Shown in pieces: positions 50,832 to 62,199 of a DNA stretch of 64,000 nt. Source of the DNA: Pampus argenteus (lineage: Eukaryota; Chordata; Actinopteri; Scombriformes; Stromateidae); assembly GCA_036937835.1 (NCBI GenBank), contig CM072860.1:4295001-4359000 (forward strand), given 5' to 3'. The notes below the pieces were generated by a model. The model was given only the letters and a program-made list of their open reading frames with translations, did not search any database and was not told where the DNA came from. A program made the translations under genes and the position numbers. Every line of letters starts with the position of its first letter. Positions within the stretch are counted from its first letter, which is position 1.

Positions 50832-53030
50832 TCACTCCTCTCCTGAAGAGTCCTGCTCTGTGGGACTGCCGAGCAGCCGCGGGCTCTCTCTGTGCCGCTG
50901 TAACTCCAGCAGGGACTGGACGTGGAGACGCCTCAGAGGCTTCACCTCCTCCACCACTGAAAGGAGAGAAGTATCATCAAATATGTCCACTGATGCGTTA
51001 AAGCGAAGTGTAGAGGAGAGGGGGAAGGCAGCAGGTCTGAACCCTTCACAATGTGGCTAAACAGCACCACCTGCTGGCCTGAATAATAATAATGTGTCCC
51101 TGTGACAGAAATAAAACTGAAGTGACATCCTCTTACTATAGTCCACAACTTCCCACTAGATAAAATCCTACCTTTGTCGTAATGCAACTCATCCCGGTTC
51201 CCGTAAACCACGTACGTCTCCAGGAAGTTGAGGAGAGCTCCTGTCACAAGGAAGCGGTCGGGGAGGGGAAGACTTTTGATGTAACGCATGTCCAGGGCGA
51301 AGGGGTTGGAGGGAGACGGGACGGTGCACAGACACACCAGCTCACTGATGACGTCCCACACACGAATACCTGGAGGGAACGGGGGAAAAAAAAGACAGAA
51401 AAGCTTTTTTAAAAATTTCATTTTTAATACAACAAAAAGAGCTTTCTTCTACAAACCAAATCCACTCCAAACATTAGAAGGTTAAACTCAAGCGAGGAAC
51501 ATCTGCATCTGATTTAGCTCATGGAAAATGGTGTAATTATTGAATGTGTGCAGTGAAACCATAACTTTCTCCTGTTCACATTCCACACATTGTTTCCATA
51601 CCTCGTGTCTGCCAGTCTGAGATGGACTTGAGTTTCATGGGAGTGTCCTTGACCATCGAATCGGTGCCGCCGATGTTGACCAGGCGCTCGTGATTGGAGC
51701 GTATCCAGGCATGTGGTCGCCCGTACTTGACGTAGCCAGCCAATAAAAACAAAGTGCAGTTCACCTCCTGCAGAGGGACAAAGTTGAGGCTGTGAAACTG
51801 AGTGAGCAAGTAAAAAAAAAAAATCCCAGCGTTTGGGGGTCAGAAATAGACCAGAACTGTCTCTGTAATAATAAAGTATCTTTCAAATGTTAAAACTAGT
51901 AGTTGTTTCTGAGTTTAAAAGTGCACTTACAGGCACTGCTATTTCTCTTTCACTGGGAGATGCTGGGAGAAGATGCTCCTCACTGCTGGGGTCCCTGAGG
52001 CCACAGACAAAGGTCAACCAACGTGTGTTTATGGGACTTAAAAGTCTGTTTGTTCCTGCTGCAACAAGCATTGTCATCTGCAGCCATTTTCACAACATCG
52101 TAACCCATGCATGTAGCATCAATCACCTGGCAGTGTGCGGCTGCGTCTTGGTATGTGTGTGTGACTGAGAGGCTCGCGGGCATGGAGGTTCCCCGGGCAG
52201 GGGAGAGCTGCTCCTGCTGGCCAGGCTCGGGGAGCTACTGCTGGGGGAGACATCACTGCTGTTACAGCTGCTGGTGGAGGAGTAGGAGGAGGCTCTGGAC
52301 ACCACAAAGCCTGGGGAGCGCCAACCCTGCAGGGCAGTAATGATAATGATGACAAATATATTAGTAAAGATGATGAATGGGTTTGTTTTCGTTTCGTTTT
52401 ACGTGTTTGTGTCTTCTCACCAGATCCTCATTAACGACTGTCAGCAGCAACTCTTCTTTCCCTCTGAGCCAAGGCTGGAAGTATTTAAAACCCTGCCAGG
52501 GAAGAGAAAAACAAAGCTAAACTAAATAAAAAAAAGACTGCACGTTTGTTGTAACCATGGTAACTGTGTGTTTAATTTTCTCTCTCTCTCATTATATTTG
52601 AAACCTGTAATGATCCAAGTAAAGCCAGGTCACTCAGAAAGTGCTGCAGTTTCCTCCTCTGCTCCCGCTCTCTTTTCTGTTCACACACACACAGAGGAAA
52701 TATAGAAGATACACATCAGGATTTACTATTAATACTCCATATTTAACCTTATTAAGCCCCAAAATAAATCCTCCAGCACCTTATGAAGTCCTCCCCATCA
52801 GCCCCCCTCCCAGTCTAGTATCCTAGCAACACATTCAACGCCTCCTCCTCACAGCATCCAGCATCTCCATCAATAAAAACAATAAAAAAAACCCTTCATG
52901 CATTTGTTCCATTAATGATCCACATAAAATATAATAACAATCACTCGGTTGCAATGTTGATTCCAAATCCTGCATTATCCTGCATCCGGCACATTATGAA
53001 GGAAACAGGACTTACATTGACACTGCTCAT
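50832..53030 (-). CDS. conserved-looking 303-residue protein, function unknown
   Basis: Eight exons: 53016-53030, 52605-52676, 52421-52492, 52127-52326, 51931-51994, 51602-51767, 51172-51369, 50832-50956 (912 bases). All junctions are GT-AG and phases close. N-terminus: MSSVNKREREQRRKLQHFLS, DLALLGSLQGFKYFQPWLRG, KEELLLTVVNEDLGW. A Ser-rich disordered linker follows (about residues 61-140, e.g. SYSSTSSCNSSDVSPSSS). The C-terminal folded part has FLLAGYVKYGRPHAWIRSNH, ERLVNIGG, VWDVISELVCLCTVPSPSNP, FLVTGALLNFLETYVVYGNR and an end EQDSSGEE. I see no signal peptide, no membrane segment and no motif I can name. The codon-level coherence and clean splicing argue for a real gene. It ends facing the PTB gene. 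Confidence 0.75.
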
Positions 53031-54169
53031 CTTGTACAATTGCAGACAACGTCCTCTATTTCCAAATAGGTCATAGCGTGAATATAATACTGAGGTCAAC
53101 ACTGAAACGTTGTTAAACGTTGACTTGGTTTCTAGTAAGCTAATATAAACCGATACACACACCGCAAACGGGGCTTTTCTCGTCGGGTGTTGCCTTTTAG
53201 GATATTGACTGTGTGTGTGTCGCTTGAAGGATGAAGTTGGTTTGGTAATGGGTGTGTGACGCCCCTAGCGGCCATGCTGGTGAACTACCTCTGAAATATC
53301 TGTTTATTTCATTTATGTGGCAAAGCAGCAAAAAACAATTAAGGATGTTATATGATGGGTGGTTAAAAACTTTTCCAAACATGATCTCTCATATTTAGGC
53401 CCCAGAGAATGTATTTTAAAGGAATAGTTCAATATTTTTTCTTGATAATATCTGTTGTTGTTGTTTTTTTTTGTTTTTTTTTAAAAACAAATTTGGACAA
53501 AGCCAGGCTGTTTTGCCCCCTGCAGCCAGTTTTAATGCTTGTCCCAACAAATAAACATATTTCCCAAAATGTCAAACTACTCTTAAAAAAAGAAGATAAG
53601 AAGCACATACACATGTACGAGCTGGGCATAATTTTTGATTTGTTAATTGTTTTTTTTCCACTGTTCTGTAAACGATAACGGTATTTTCTCTCGTTAAGGG
53701 ATCTGGAGATATTTTATTTCTCCTTGTCTTAATTATTATAACTTTCTTTTGTTGTTGGAAGTCAGGCAGCAACTTATAAAGTGACTCCATACATCTCTCC
53801 CAATACCAAAATTCTTTTATGGCTACAAGTAAATTATTATTATAACTTTAAGATACTTTTAAACGCCCTGCAATGATTGGTTATAGGCCAAATAAGTTCA
53901 AATGTGTTTGTGAAACGTTGAAGGAACAGATGTTTGGCTTTCTCGCCTATAATCCCCAATATCAGACACGCTTTACTGTGATGTCAAAACCTGACAAAAA
54001 CAATTGCTTTATTCAGCAATGAGAAGCAACAGGGACTCAAGGTGGGAACACTTAATCACACACCATCATCTAAAAGAAATCAATAGTGTGTGCAAAAAAA
54101 AACAAACAAACAAAAAAACAACATTATTTTAAAAAGTATTTCTTCACAGAAGACAAAAGGCAGTTCAGC
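53031..54169. other. interval between the unknown gene and man2b2
   Basis: Should hold the promoter of the unknown gene and the man2b2 3' UTR. A minus-strand AATAAA (plus TTTATT) at 54008-54013 would end man2b2 about 160 nt after its stop. A dispersed-repeat copy lies at about 53415-53575. No other coding sequence is seen. Confidence 0.5.
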
Positions 54170-57100
54170 TTAATAAAGGTTCTTGGAGGTGAAGTGAACG
54201 AAGAAGGTCCTGATCTCTTTGGGTGAGATGGTCACAGTGAAATCCTCATCTCCACACGTCCAACATCTTTTGCTCTCTGAGAAGAAAACACAACAAAATA
54301 TTGTGGCGTAAAGGGATAATAATGCCATTTTAATGCCAAGTTTATTGTGAGATAGAATCAAGTATTAGACCTCATCAGAAGATAAATCAAATATTCTCCT
54401 GTTTATAACTAAAAAAACAGTCTCACTGTTATCTATGTCATCTGCAGTCTTCCACTTCCACCTCTGCATACTGCTGATATCCCAGGTTCCTGTGAGAGAA
54501 CGCTCCTCCATCACTCTCACTTCCCCAATGCCCCGCAGAACATCCTGTACACACAGGAAATGGCCATTAAAAAAGAAAAAAAAGGTTAAACTTTATTTAA
54601 TACAAGATTTCCCTCTAGCTATACTGTGACATTAAATATGAAGGAGTCAAGTCGTATTTTTTTATGAACACCTTTAAGTTTATGGTGACTGGCTTCGAAA
54701 GCTCGGGGTCTTCTCCCTCCTCGAAGATGTGCATGATTCTCAACAGGACCCGATCGTAGTCCGGCTCCGAGTGTAAATCCTTACCTTATCGTAGACAAAC
54801 AAAAGTCTATAAATTGCCTGATGATGAAAAAACCCCAACAATACAACCTCTATGGACAGACTCTGATGCGTCCAGTATTTCTCACTGCTGACCTGAGTGT
54901 ATGTCGCTGAGGTGAACGTTGTGATTTGAGCTGTAGTTCCATCCGGGGATACTGAGGCTGAGCAGGTGGAGGTTGGGCGGTAGCTCCACCGAACGCTCGT
55001 GAGAACTTCCTCTGGGTTCCTTCTCCAGCCAGGGCTTCTCTAAACGTACAGGAGACCAACACAAACTATAGTAGTGAGTGTTAAAAAGCTACTTGTTACG
55101 GTGGAGGAATCCTTAACACGTCTCTAAATCTCTACAAGTTCAAGAAAAGTTGGATGTATAACATTACTCAGGTGTAGCTTGGTTTATCTTGTATTTATAT
55201 GCCACCCAATTTCCACTTGCACTCACGAGGTTGGTCGATGGGCATGACGACAGGTCTGTGCTGCAGCTCTATCGCCTCCCTCTGGTAGAGCTTGGAAGTG
55301 GCACTTTTCGAGCCCAGCATCATCCACAGGGTGGGCTGCACGACCGAGCTGTCGTTGAGGGTCAGGTTGTAGCCGAGGTTCCACGGCAAGTTGTTCCAAA
55401 GACGTCGATGGAGCATGACCTGGGAAAAACACACACAGGATATTAAAACGGGGTTTCAGTACTCAACTGTTGTTCTCCACAGTTTTTTTTTTGTTTTCTT
55501 CGTTACCCCGAGTTGTCCGCTGGCTTGGCTGGACACACCGTGAGCTCTGTCGCTGACGAGCACCAGTCTGCTGAGCTCATCCTCGATGTAGGCCGCGCGA
55601 ACCATCGGGAAGTAGTTCTACAAAGTCAATATCATATGAGTTATTGTACCTGTTCCAGTATTTAAAATCACCTGTCCGAAGCCAAAGAGTCCAGTTAATC
55701 CCAAATCTTACTCTTGCTACAGTGTTGTTAGTGAACGTCGTGTATGGCCTCTTCATCATCTGGTATCCATTGTTGTCTGTATACAGGGTCCTGTTGTTCT
55801 TCACAGAGGAGCTGATCCTGAGGATGACCTCTGTGTTGATGGGCAGGGGTCCAAGCGTGTAGGTCTGCTCCAGCCTATGACACTGCACTTTGCTCCCAAG
55901 GCATTCTGGGACACGGGTGGTGATAGAAAAGGCGTAGTCCTTATCGCTTTCCTCTCTAGACGACGGAACATGTTAAATTGGGGGAGTGAATATCTGAAAC
56001 ATAAAACATAACACAGAAGCAAAAAAAGTACTTTTACTCACCTGTAGAAGTACTGCCTGATCTCAGTTACTATCTTCCCAGGGATTATCTCCATTTCCAC
56101 AGCCTTGTAGGCCCGCTCTGCCAAACCTTTGGTGCTGAAGATGTAGTTATCAGATATAGGCCCTGCATCTACGTATCCATTTGCGTGATACTCCCAGAAA
56201 TCCTGGGTCATCTTTACTCTCCTTTTCTCGTGTCTACAAAAGGATGTCAAGAGAGATCAAATGTTTACAAAAAAGAAAGAAAAGCATGAGCGCGTTTTTA
56301 AGAGAAAGACTTAAAATCTTACAGATAAGTGATGCTGTGCAGCAGATTTGTATCCTGGTCAAACATTAGCTTGTAACATTGGTTCAGTACTGGCAGAAGC
56401 CTCCTCCCTGTTTTTGTCCAGTCCCGGACTCTGCGTCTCTCGAACACAACCGCTTTGGCTTCATAAGTCCAGGCACACTTGGACCTCCCGCTGCACGGTT
56501 TCTGGAAAAACTTGATGACGTATTTCCTGTGCTGAAGACCTCCCAGGTTTACCATAATGAAAAGGTCATAGGTCACATTGGACACAGCAGATCTCTGGAT
56601 CTGTAACAGACAGACAGAATATATAATATAAATTTTCTGTTTCTGACATCTGAAACATGCTCATTCTCTGTAATTTCTTAATGACAAATAGCACATAATG
56701 AAACGTAACGCGCTACCTGTGCAGGTACGGGCTGTCCGTCGTCATCAAAGACGACTGCTGCGGGGAATGCTACGGTGGTGTTGATGATAGTGGTGATGTT
56801 CCATGCTAACGGGTTGTAAATGATGACATGTTGCTCCAAAGCCTGATGAACACCTGGTGTCAAAAGATGAATGACTTATTTATTTTAAAAGCAACCTGAA
56901 TGTCCCTTTTTTTTGATGCTAGTGGTAGCATTTAGCTTTGGGGGCAGCATATCATAAGTATGTTATGCTATGTTTGTGCTGAATCAATCAAGTGCATTAT
57001 CAGTTCTCTGTTAGCTAGCAAGCTAGGTAACTAGGACTTTGACTAAGTATGATAACATTATCAGTTCAATGCTAACATTGAGCCAACGTTTGCTTGATTA

Positions 57101-60100
57101 AATCTAACCTAAAAGACAAAGTGTGGCCACTTCTCATGTTAGACTGAAGGCCAACTAGACGCTACACTGTCTCACAAGCGGTATTATAAGACAGTTAGCA
57201 TGCTAACGTCAGTAGAAATCTGCAACACAACATCTAGACGTTTTTCACATAATGTCAAAACATTTCTTCACATTCTGTTGATAATTTTAGTCAATTTCTG
57301 AATGTTTTTAAACCATATTATGTACACGTTGCACCTTTTTAATAAAGAAAACACACACAGTTTTAAATAAAAGATTAACACAGCCGGGAAGCGATTAGCC
57401 TAGCTTAGCATAAAGACTGAAGCAGGGGAAAACAGCTAAACCTCCATAAAGGTTCAAATCTGTACACAGACAACAGAAATGAAAAAAAAAAAAAAAAATT
57501 TAAAAAAATGATTTTACGGGAAGCATTGCAACAGTAAGTTGCAGTTGCCTTTTGCAAAAGCACCTTTTCTGTGGTAGTGGCTACCAAGTATGTTGGATAT
57601 GTCAAGGTTGTGGGGCAACAGGAAGATTGCAGCTAGAAGCTCCTTCACTCCCATCATGGCCTGCGTGAGATGCTGCAGGTACATGTCTCCCACCTTGGGA
57701 GACTCAGTGCCAGTGATGCCATCATGGTGCTGGACCTAAAAAAACAAGAAACATTGCCATCATCTTTATCATACATTTAAAATCTGATCTAACAATATGT
57801 CAATTTCTATAGTTCATGACCACCACAAGGATTCAAATATCTCAACACCTTACCTCAGAGACAGCCCAGCGCAGAGCTCTCAGTTTGTCCAGAGCCCAGT
57901 CTTTAGCTACAGGTCCGTCAGGGAAGCTGATTCGGTACCGCGTGAAAAGAACCTCCGCTGCATGTAACTGGGAACTGGCTTGTCGTGCCACCCCTTTCAG
58001 GACGTTTCTGGAGGCGTAAAAGCCTGTCCATGCCTGGTAGGGTTCTAGGAGATAAAACACGTTAGCTATAAAAGATGAAAGTGACACAAATATCAGTGTG
58101 AAGTAAAACTCAGATTTCTCACCAGTGGAATAAGGTAGAAAATCTTCACTCCCGCGAACCTCCCAGACGAGATTGGATTGGTGGACGGCTTGGAAATATT
58201 CACTAATAGTGGCGTACTGGACTGTCACCCCAAACTCTTTGCTGTTCCGGTTGATGTAATTGATTAAAGGGTCCATGTTGTTGAACTGCACCGATGAGTT
58301 ATAGAACTGTTTATCACAACCCTGAAAAAAAAAAACAGTTTTGAGAACATTTCATAGATGCACTTTACATAAACTTCATCTTGCACAATTCTTCCCGTTT
58401 TTCATAATTTAATTTCAACATCAAACTTTTGCTGTATGTAGAACACGATGCAACGGTTGGTCAATCGACAGGAAATTAATCAGAAAACTATTTTGGTAAA
58501 AGCTTACTTGTTAAGGTCTTTTTCTTTTAATAGTGTTTCTTGTTCTGAATATCTTTGCGTTTCATCACTTTGGGCTCTCGAAAATTGTGACAGATGTGTT
58601 TTAACAGTTTTTTTTTAATGTCTTATAGATCAAAACCATTAATCGATTAATCTAAAAAAAATATTGGAAGATAATCTGTAATGAAAATAACCATTTACTT
58701 ACCCATGGCCAGAGCACATGGTTCGTCCTAAACCACGCAGCCCTCTGCTTGATGTTCTCCACCATGGTCTTGGCGTAGGCGTGTACTGTCTCCTTGGTGA
58801 CGGGCAGGCTCATGTTGGGGTAGACTCCATCTTTAGGGGGGTCGGGGAACAAAGCAACTCCGTTCCAATAGAAACCAGAGCTGAGATGTAAGAATAGATT
58901 TCTTTTTATTGAAAAATCTACCATTTGTTTGTTTAATTATACACATTTAATTTTTTTTTTTTGCACAATAATAGGTCAAGAATTCAAGGCACTAGCGATT
59001 TACGGTGGCAGCATGAGAGTTTGGGTAGAATGACAATATGTTGCCTTCATGTAGTAGCATAAACAAACATTAAAAACATGGTACACACTGATTTGAAAGA
59101 GAGACGCTACCTCTTGGAGAACGGCAGGTAAGATGGAGTGCAATAGCTAAACTGGTCCATGGTGTGTGTGAAGATCTGCTGCCGCTCCTTCAGAGAGGGA
59201 GAACCTCTCCACACAAACTGTAGTTTCTGTTCAAAATATTAATACACATGCATGCGGTGACGATTCACAACCATATCAGCTTAATTAAAACAGCTCCAAA
59301 AGTAACACATCCCAGTATTTGGGATGAGGCATCACATATTACCTTCTTTGTCTGCATGGTGTCCTTGAGGTCGTAGTCAATGCGGGAGATGAGGTGAGCG
59401 TTGAACCCCGCCAGGGCAAAGAGGACGGGCGTTGTGGCCGAGGCTCCGAACGGATCTACGTGCCACGAGAACTGAGGACGAACCCCGAACGTCTCGTAGA
59501 GGAAACCATGACCCTCTGAAAAAAAGCAGGAAGGCTCTGTTTTACTTCATATAACTCATCACCGGAACTGAGGATTAAAAAGGGGGCAGGAAATGTGAAG
59601 CGCTACCTGTCATTTGCAAAATCTCATCTTCTAGATCAGTTACAGCCTCATCGTGCATCACTTGGCCCCCGATGATGAACTCAAGTCGACCCTCTTTCAC
59701 AAGCTGCCGCACCTAAAGACAACAAAGCAATAACATGTTAAGTATTTACTATGTATGTAAAGTCTAATTGTAATACACTAACTGTGTGTGCATCAATTTA
59801 GACTTGATTCTATGTAATGTCATCTGTGGCTCGAAAAGAGCTTCCTAACATTTGAAACAATGCTGATATCATCAGGCTTATCATTGGCTTGAAGTGTCAC
59901 ATTTTTTGACAGAAAGCCTGTGTTTTATGAAAGACACAGGCGTAATGTTAAAGGTAGAACTCTGCATTTCTGGAGCTTAAGTCAGGATATTGCAGCCTTT
60001 GCGTGTTCTGATTTTAAACTAGTCTTTTTGTAATCTCTCCTCCCGGGTCCTTACTTGTCTCTTATGGGAGTCTGAGGCGACACTATCCCACCACAGCCGA

Positions 60101-60689
60101 AAGAACTCCTGCTCCACAGCGATGAACCTGCGGTCTTTAGCCTTTGACAGCTCCTCGGTCACACTGGTGTACACGTTGGCTGCATAGGCGTGCATACTCT
60201 CCTGTGGAAGATGCATATTTGATATTTATAATTTAAAAAAAAAAAAAAGCTTATTCACATCATATATGAGCGCCAGTCGGTTGGTGAGAGAAAACTGTTA
60301 TATGACTATATGCTTGTCAGGTTTAAAGGACAGGTTCACATAAAACAATAAAACACCAGTCAGGTGCCCAAATGAAAATTGAAAACAAGCACATTTGAAG
60401 GGCATCTTTTAATATCCAGTATGAACATGATGAATGATTACAGCTAGGAAAACATCTTCCAGTCTTCATATGAGTATATGTCTGTTGTCATAAAATTTGT
60501 GAACCTATCCTTTAACGCCTTAATTTTATTTATTTTTTTAAATAAACATACCTGGATAGTGTACACCCAGCCAACATCCATGTGACTGTGAGGAATCACA
60601 AATGTCTGAATTGGCTCGTTTTCGCCTGCCACTCCATACAAGTAAAAGTAATATAAAATATACACTATGACAGACAATAAAAATCTCAT
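54170..60689 (-). CDS. man2b2: man2b2, GH38 alpha-mannosidase (lysosomal/epididymis-specific type), complete
   Basis: Nineteen exons: 60552-60689, 60055-60201, 59607-59712, 59343-59515, 59111-59226, 58703-58880, 58123-58321, 57854-58044, 57564-57735, 56717-56853, 56323-56600, 56042-56233, 55712-55955, 55507-55617, 55227-55419, 54893-55039, 54672-54784, 54427-54544, 54170-54276. Total 3060 bases, 1019 residues (human about 1009). A hydrophobic N-terminus (residues 1-26) is a signal peptide or anchor. Zinc-site HSHMDVGWVYT (His36, Asp38 region), nucleophile WHVDPFGAS (Asp151) and VQHHDGITGTES (about 417-428) are intact. QHVIIYNPLAWN, QDTNLLHSITYL, GPISDNYIFST, ATEIRQYFYR-like VTEIRQYFYR, MLHRRLWNNLPWNLGYNLTL and the end SPKEIRTFFVHF match MAN2B2. 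It trims mannose residues during lysosomal N-glycan breakdown. Start chosen at the ATG at 60689; the open frame upstream has no ATG. Confidence 0.94.
56854..57563 (-). repeat. man2b2 intron 9 with dispersed repeats
   Basis: The only sizeable repeat-filled intron in man2b2. It has TTAGCATGCTAACG-type pieces (about 57010-57215) and a GCCTAGCTTAGCATAAAGAC copy at about 57395-57425, followed by an A-run at 57482-57498. Confidence 0.55.
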
Positions 60690-60981
60690 TTTAAAGGATA
60701 ATTTCGCCAAACAGCATACGAGCTTCCTTATTTTTGTTGTGTTGCAACATGTGACTCTTTTCTTCAGTACGGAAGCCCACGTAGACCAAACCTCATCTTC
60801 ATGCCCCTTCTTCTTCTTCTTCTTCAGCGCTCAGCTTCTTCTTCTTCTTTAGTGTTTATTAGCAGTTAGCAAACCAGCTTAGCTTCACGTCTCTTTGTGA
60901 CCTTTACGCCGGAAGCTATTTGTGTAAACACTGTGTACACTTGGAGGTGACAGTTGAACCTCTGATGCAATAGTAAAAAAA
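60690..60981. promoter_or_regulatory. probable bidirectional promoter of man2b2 and smim20
   Basis: The two ATGs lie head to head only 292 bp apart, so both 5' UTRs and core promoters must fit in this gap. It holds a CTTCTTCTT/CTTC tract (about 60808-60850; GAAGAA on the minus strand) and no obvious TATA box near either start, as is usual for paired housekeeping promoters. Confidence 0.6.
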
Positions 60982-62020
60982 ATGTCAAAAAGTGGCAAAA
61001 TAACGTTGGTATTTGCAGGTTTTGTAACGGCTATAGCCGCTGCGTTTTACCCGATATTCGTCCACCCGTTGATGTACAAAGATGACTACAGTAAGTAACG
61101 TCGCCCCCGATGTTACAGTCTGTTACACAACCAGGAGCTCACAATGAAAATAAATGTATTGTCATGAGTATATTGCAGCTATGTAAACATATACTGTAAA
61201 TGTTTAGTTAGCTAAGTGTTTTTGTTTTCTTACAATTACGGTTATAATTTGGCTAAATTGATGCCTGTAGTTAACGTTAGCTGTTAGCAGTTAGCTGGAG
61301 GTCTTAATAATTTATCAAAAACATTTAGCTAAAGGGAAAGTAACTGGCATCATGAACATGTAGCCATAATCATGTAGTTAAAGCAACCTAAAGACAAATA
61401 ATGCCAGAAAAATATATTTAAAGAGTTTGAGTTTCACCATCTTCATTGGAGTTACTGACAATGGAAAACATTACAACACACTAGTATTTTATATGGTTAG
61501 CCTCTTTTATACAAGTAAAAGTATTTACACCACAAGTTAAAAATGTTCCCTTACAAGTAAAAGAGTCACAAGTACAATAAAGTATTATTAATAAAATGTA
61601 CCTTTGATTACCCCAAAATTAGACATAAAATCTGTACTTGGGTAAATTAACTGACCTAATTTCCAGCACCAGAAACAACAAACTGGTGATATTATGTGGA
61701 AAATCTTGCTCATGACATTGATTTTTTTTTTTTAAATTTCATCTTCAACTAAATATACTTTTTTTGCATGTTAGGAGAAGTCCAAAAGATTAACCGGACA
61801 GGAATCAACCAGGCGGATGTGCAGCCAGTCGGTAAGATTTGAGCAGTCATCTAATTTCAGTTACCTTACAGAATTTAAGACACCTCATTTAAGTGACCTT
61901 TCCTTTATGTCCATTTTTATATATTTCATACTGTACAAGGCTGACATGTTTTCTTCTTTTTTTTTTTGGGCTCAAGGTGTAAAGATATGGTCTGATCCAT
62001 TCAAGCCTGCAAGCAAATGA
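60982..62020 (+). CDS. smim20: smim20 (MITRAC7; phoenixin precursor)
   Basis: Three exons: 60982-61090, 61775-61831, 61977-62020 (210 bases, 69 residues). MSKSGKITLVFAGFVTAIAA, AFYPIFVHPLMYKDDY, REVQKINRTGINQADVQP, VGVKIWSDPFKPASK. One membrane helix spans about residues 8-30, with the pattern AAFYPI..PLM as in human SMIM20. SMIM20 stabilises newly made COX1 in the mitochondrial inner membrane (MITRAC complex). Its C-terminus contains the reported phoenixin peptides; DVQP.G.K.WSDPF corresponds to phoenixin-14. Human protein ends PFGRK, whereas this one ends PFKPASK. Both internal junctions are phase 1. Neighbour man2b2 is divergent. Confidence 0.93.
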
Positions 62021-62166
62021 TGACCAGCTGACTCTTCACCACTTCCAGACACTGATGAAGATTTCGAGTGGAGATCACCTTTATTTGATGAGTGCATGAT
62101 GTGCGCGTGAGTGAATGATTCCAAGAATGGGTTTTATTTTGTTTGTTTGTTTTGTTTATTCCTGTG

Positions 62167-62172
62167 AATAAA
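62167..62172 (+). terminator. smim20: poly(A) signal of smim20
   Basis: AATAAA 147 bp after the stop codon, followed by a T/G-containing stretch. It fits a short 3' UTR for this small gene. Confidence 0.7.
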
Positions 62173-62199
62173 GTCTGAAAATCTTGATATTAAAAACAG

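Noticed and set aside
52941..53162. A 73-codon minus-strand open frame covering the start of the unknown gene
   Set aside because: Only the short MSSVN exon inside it, with its GTAAGT donor, is used; the rest is intron and 5' flank.
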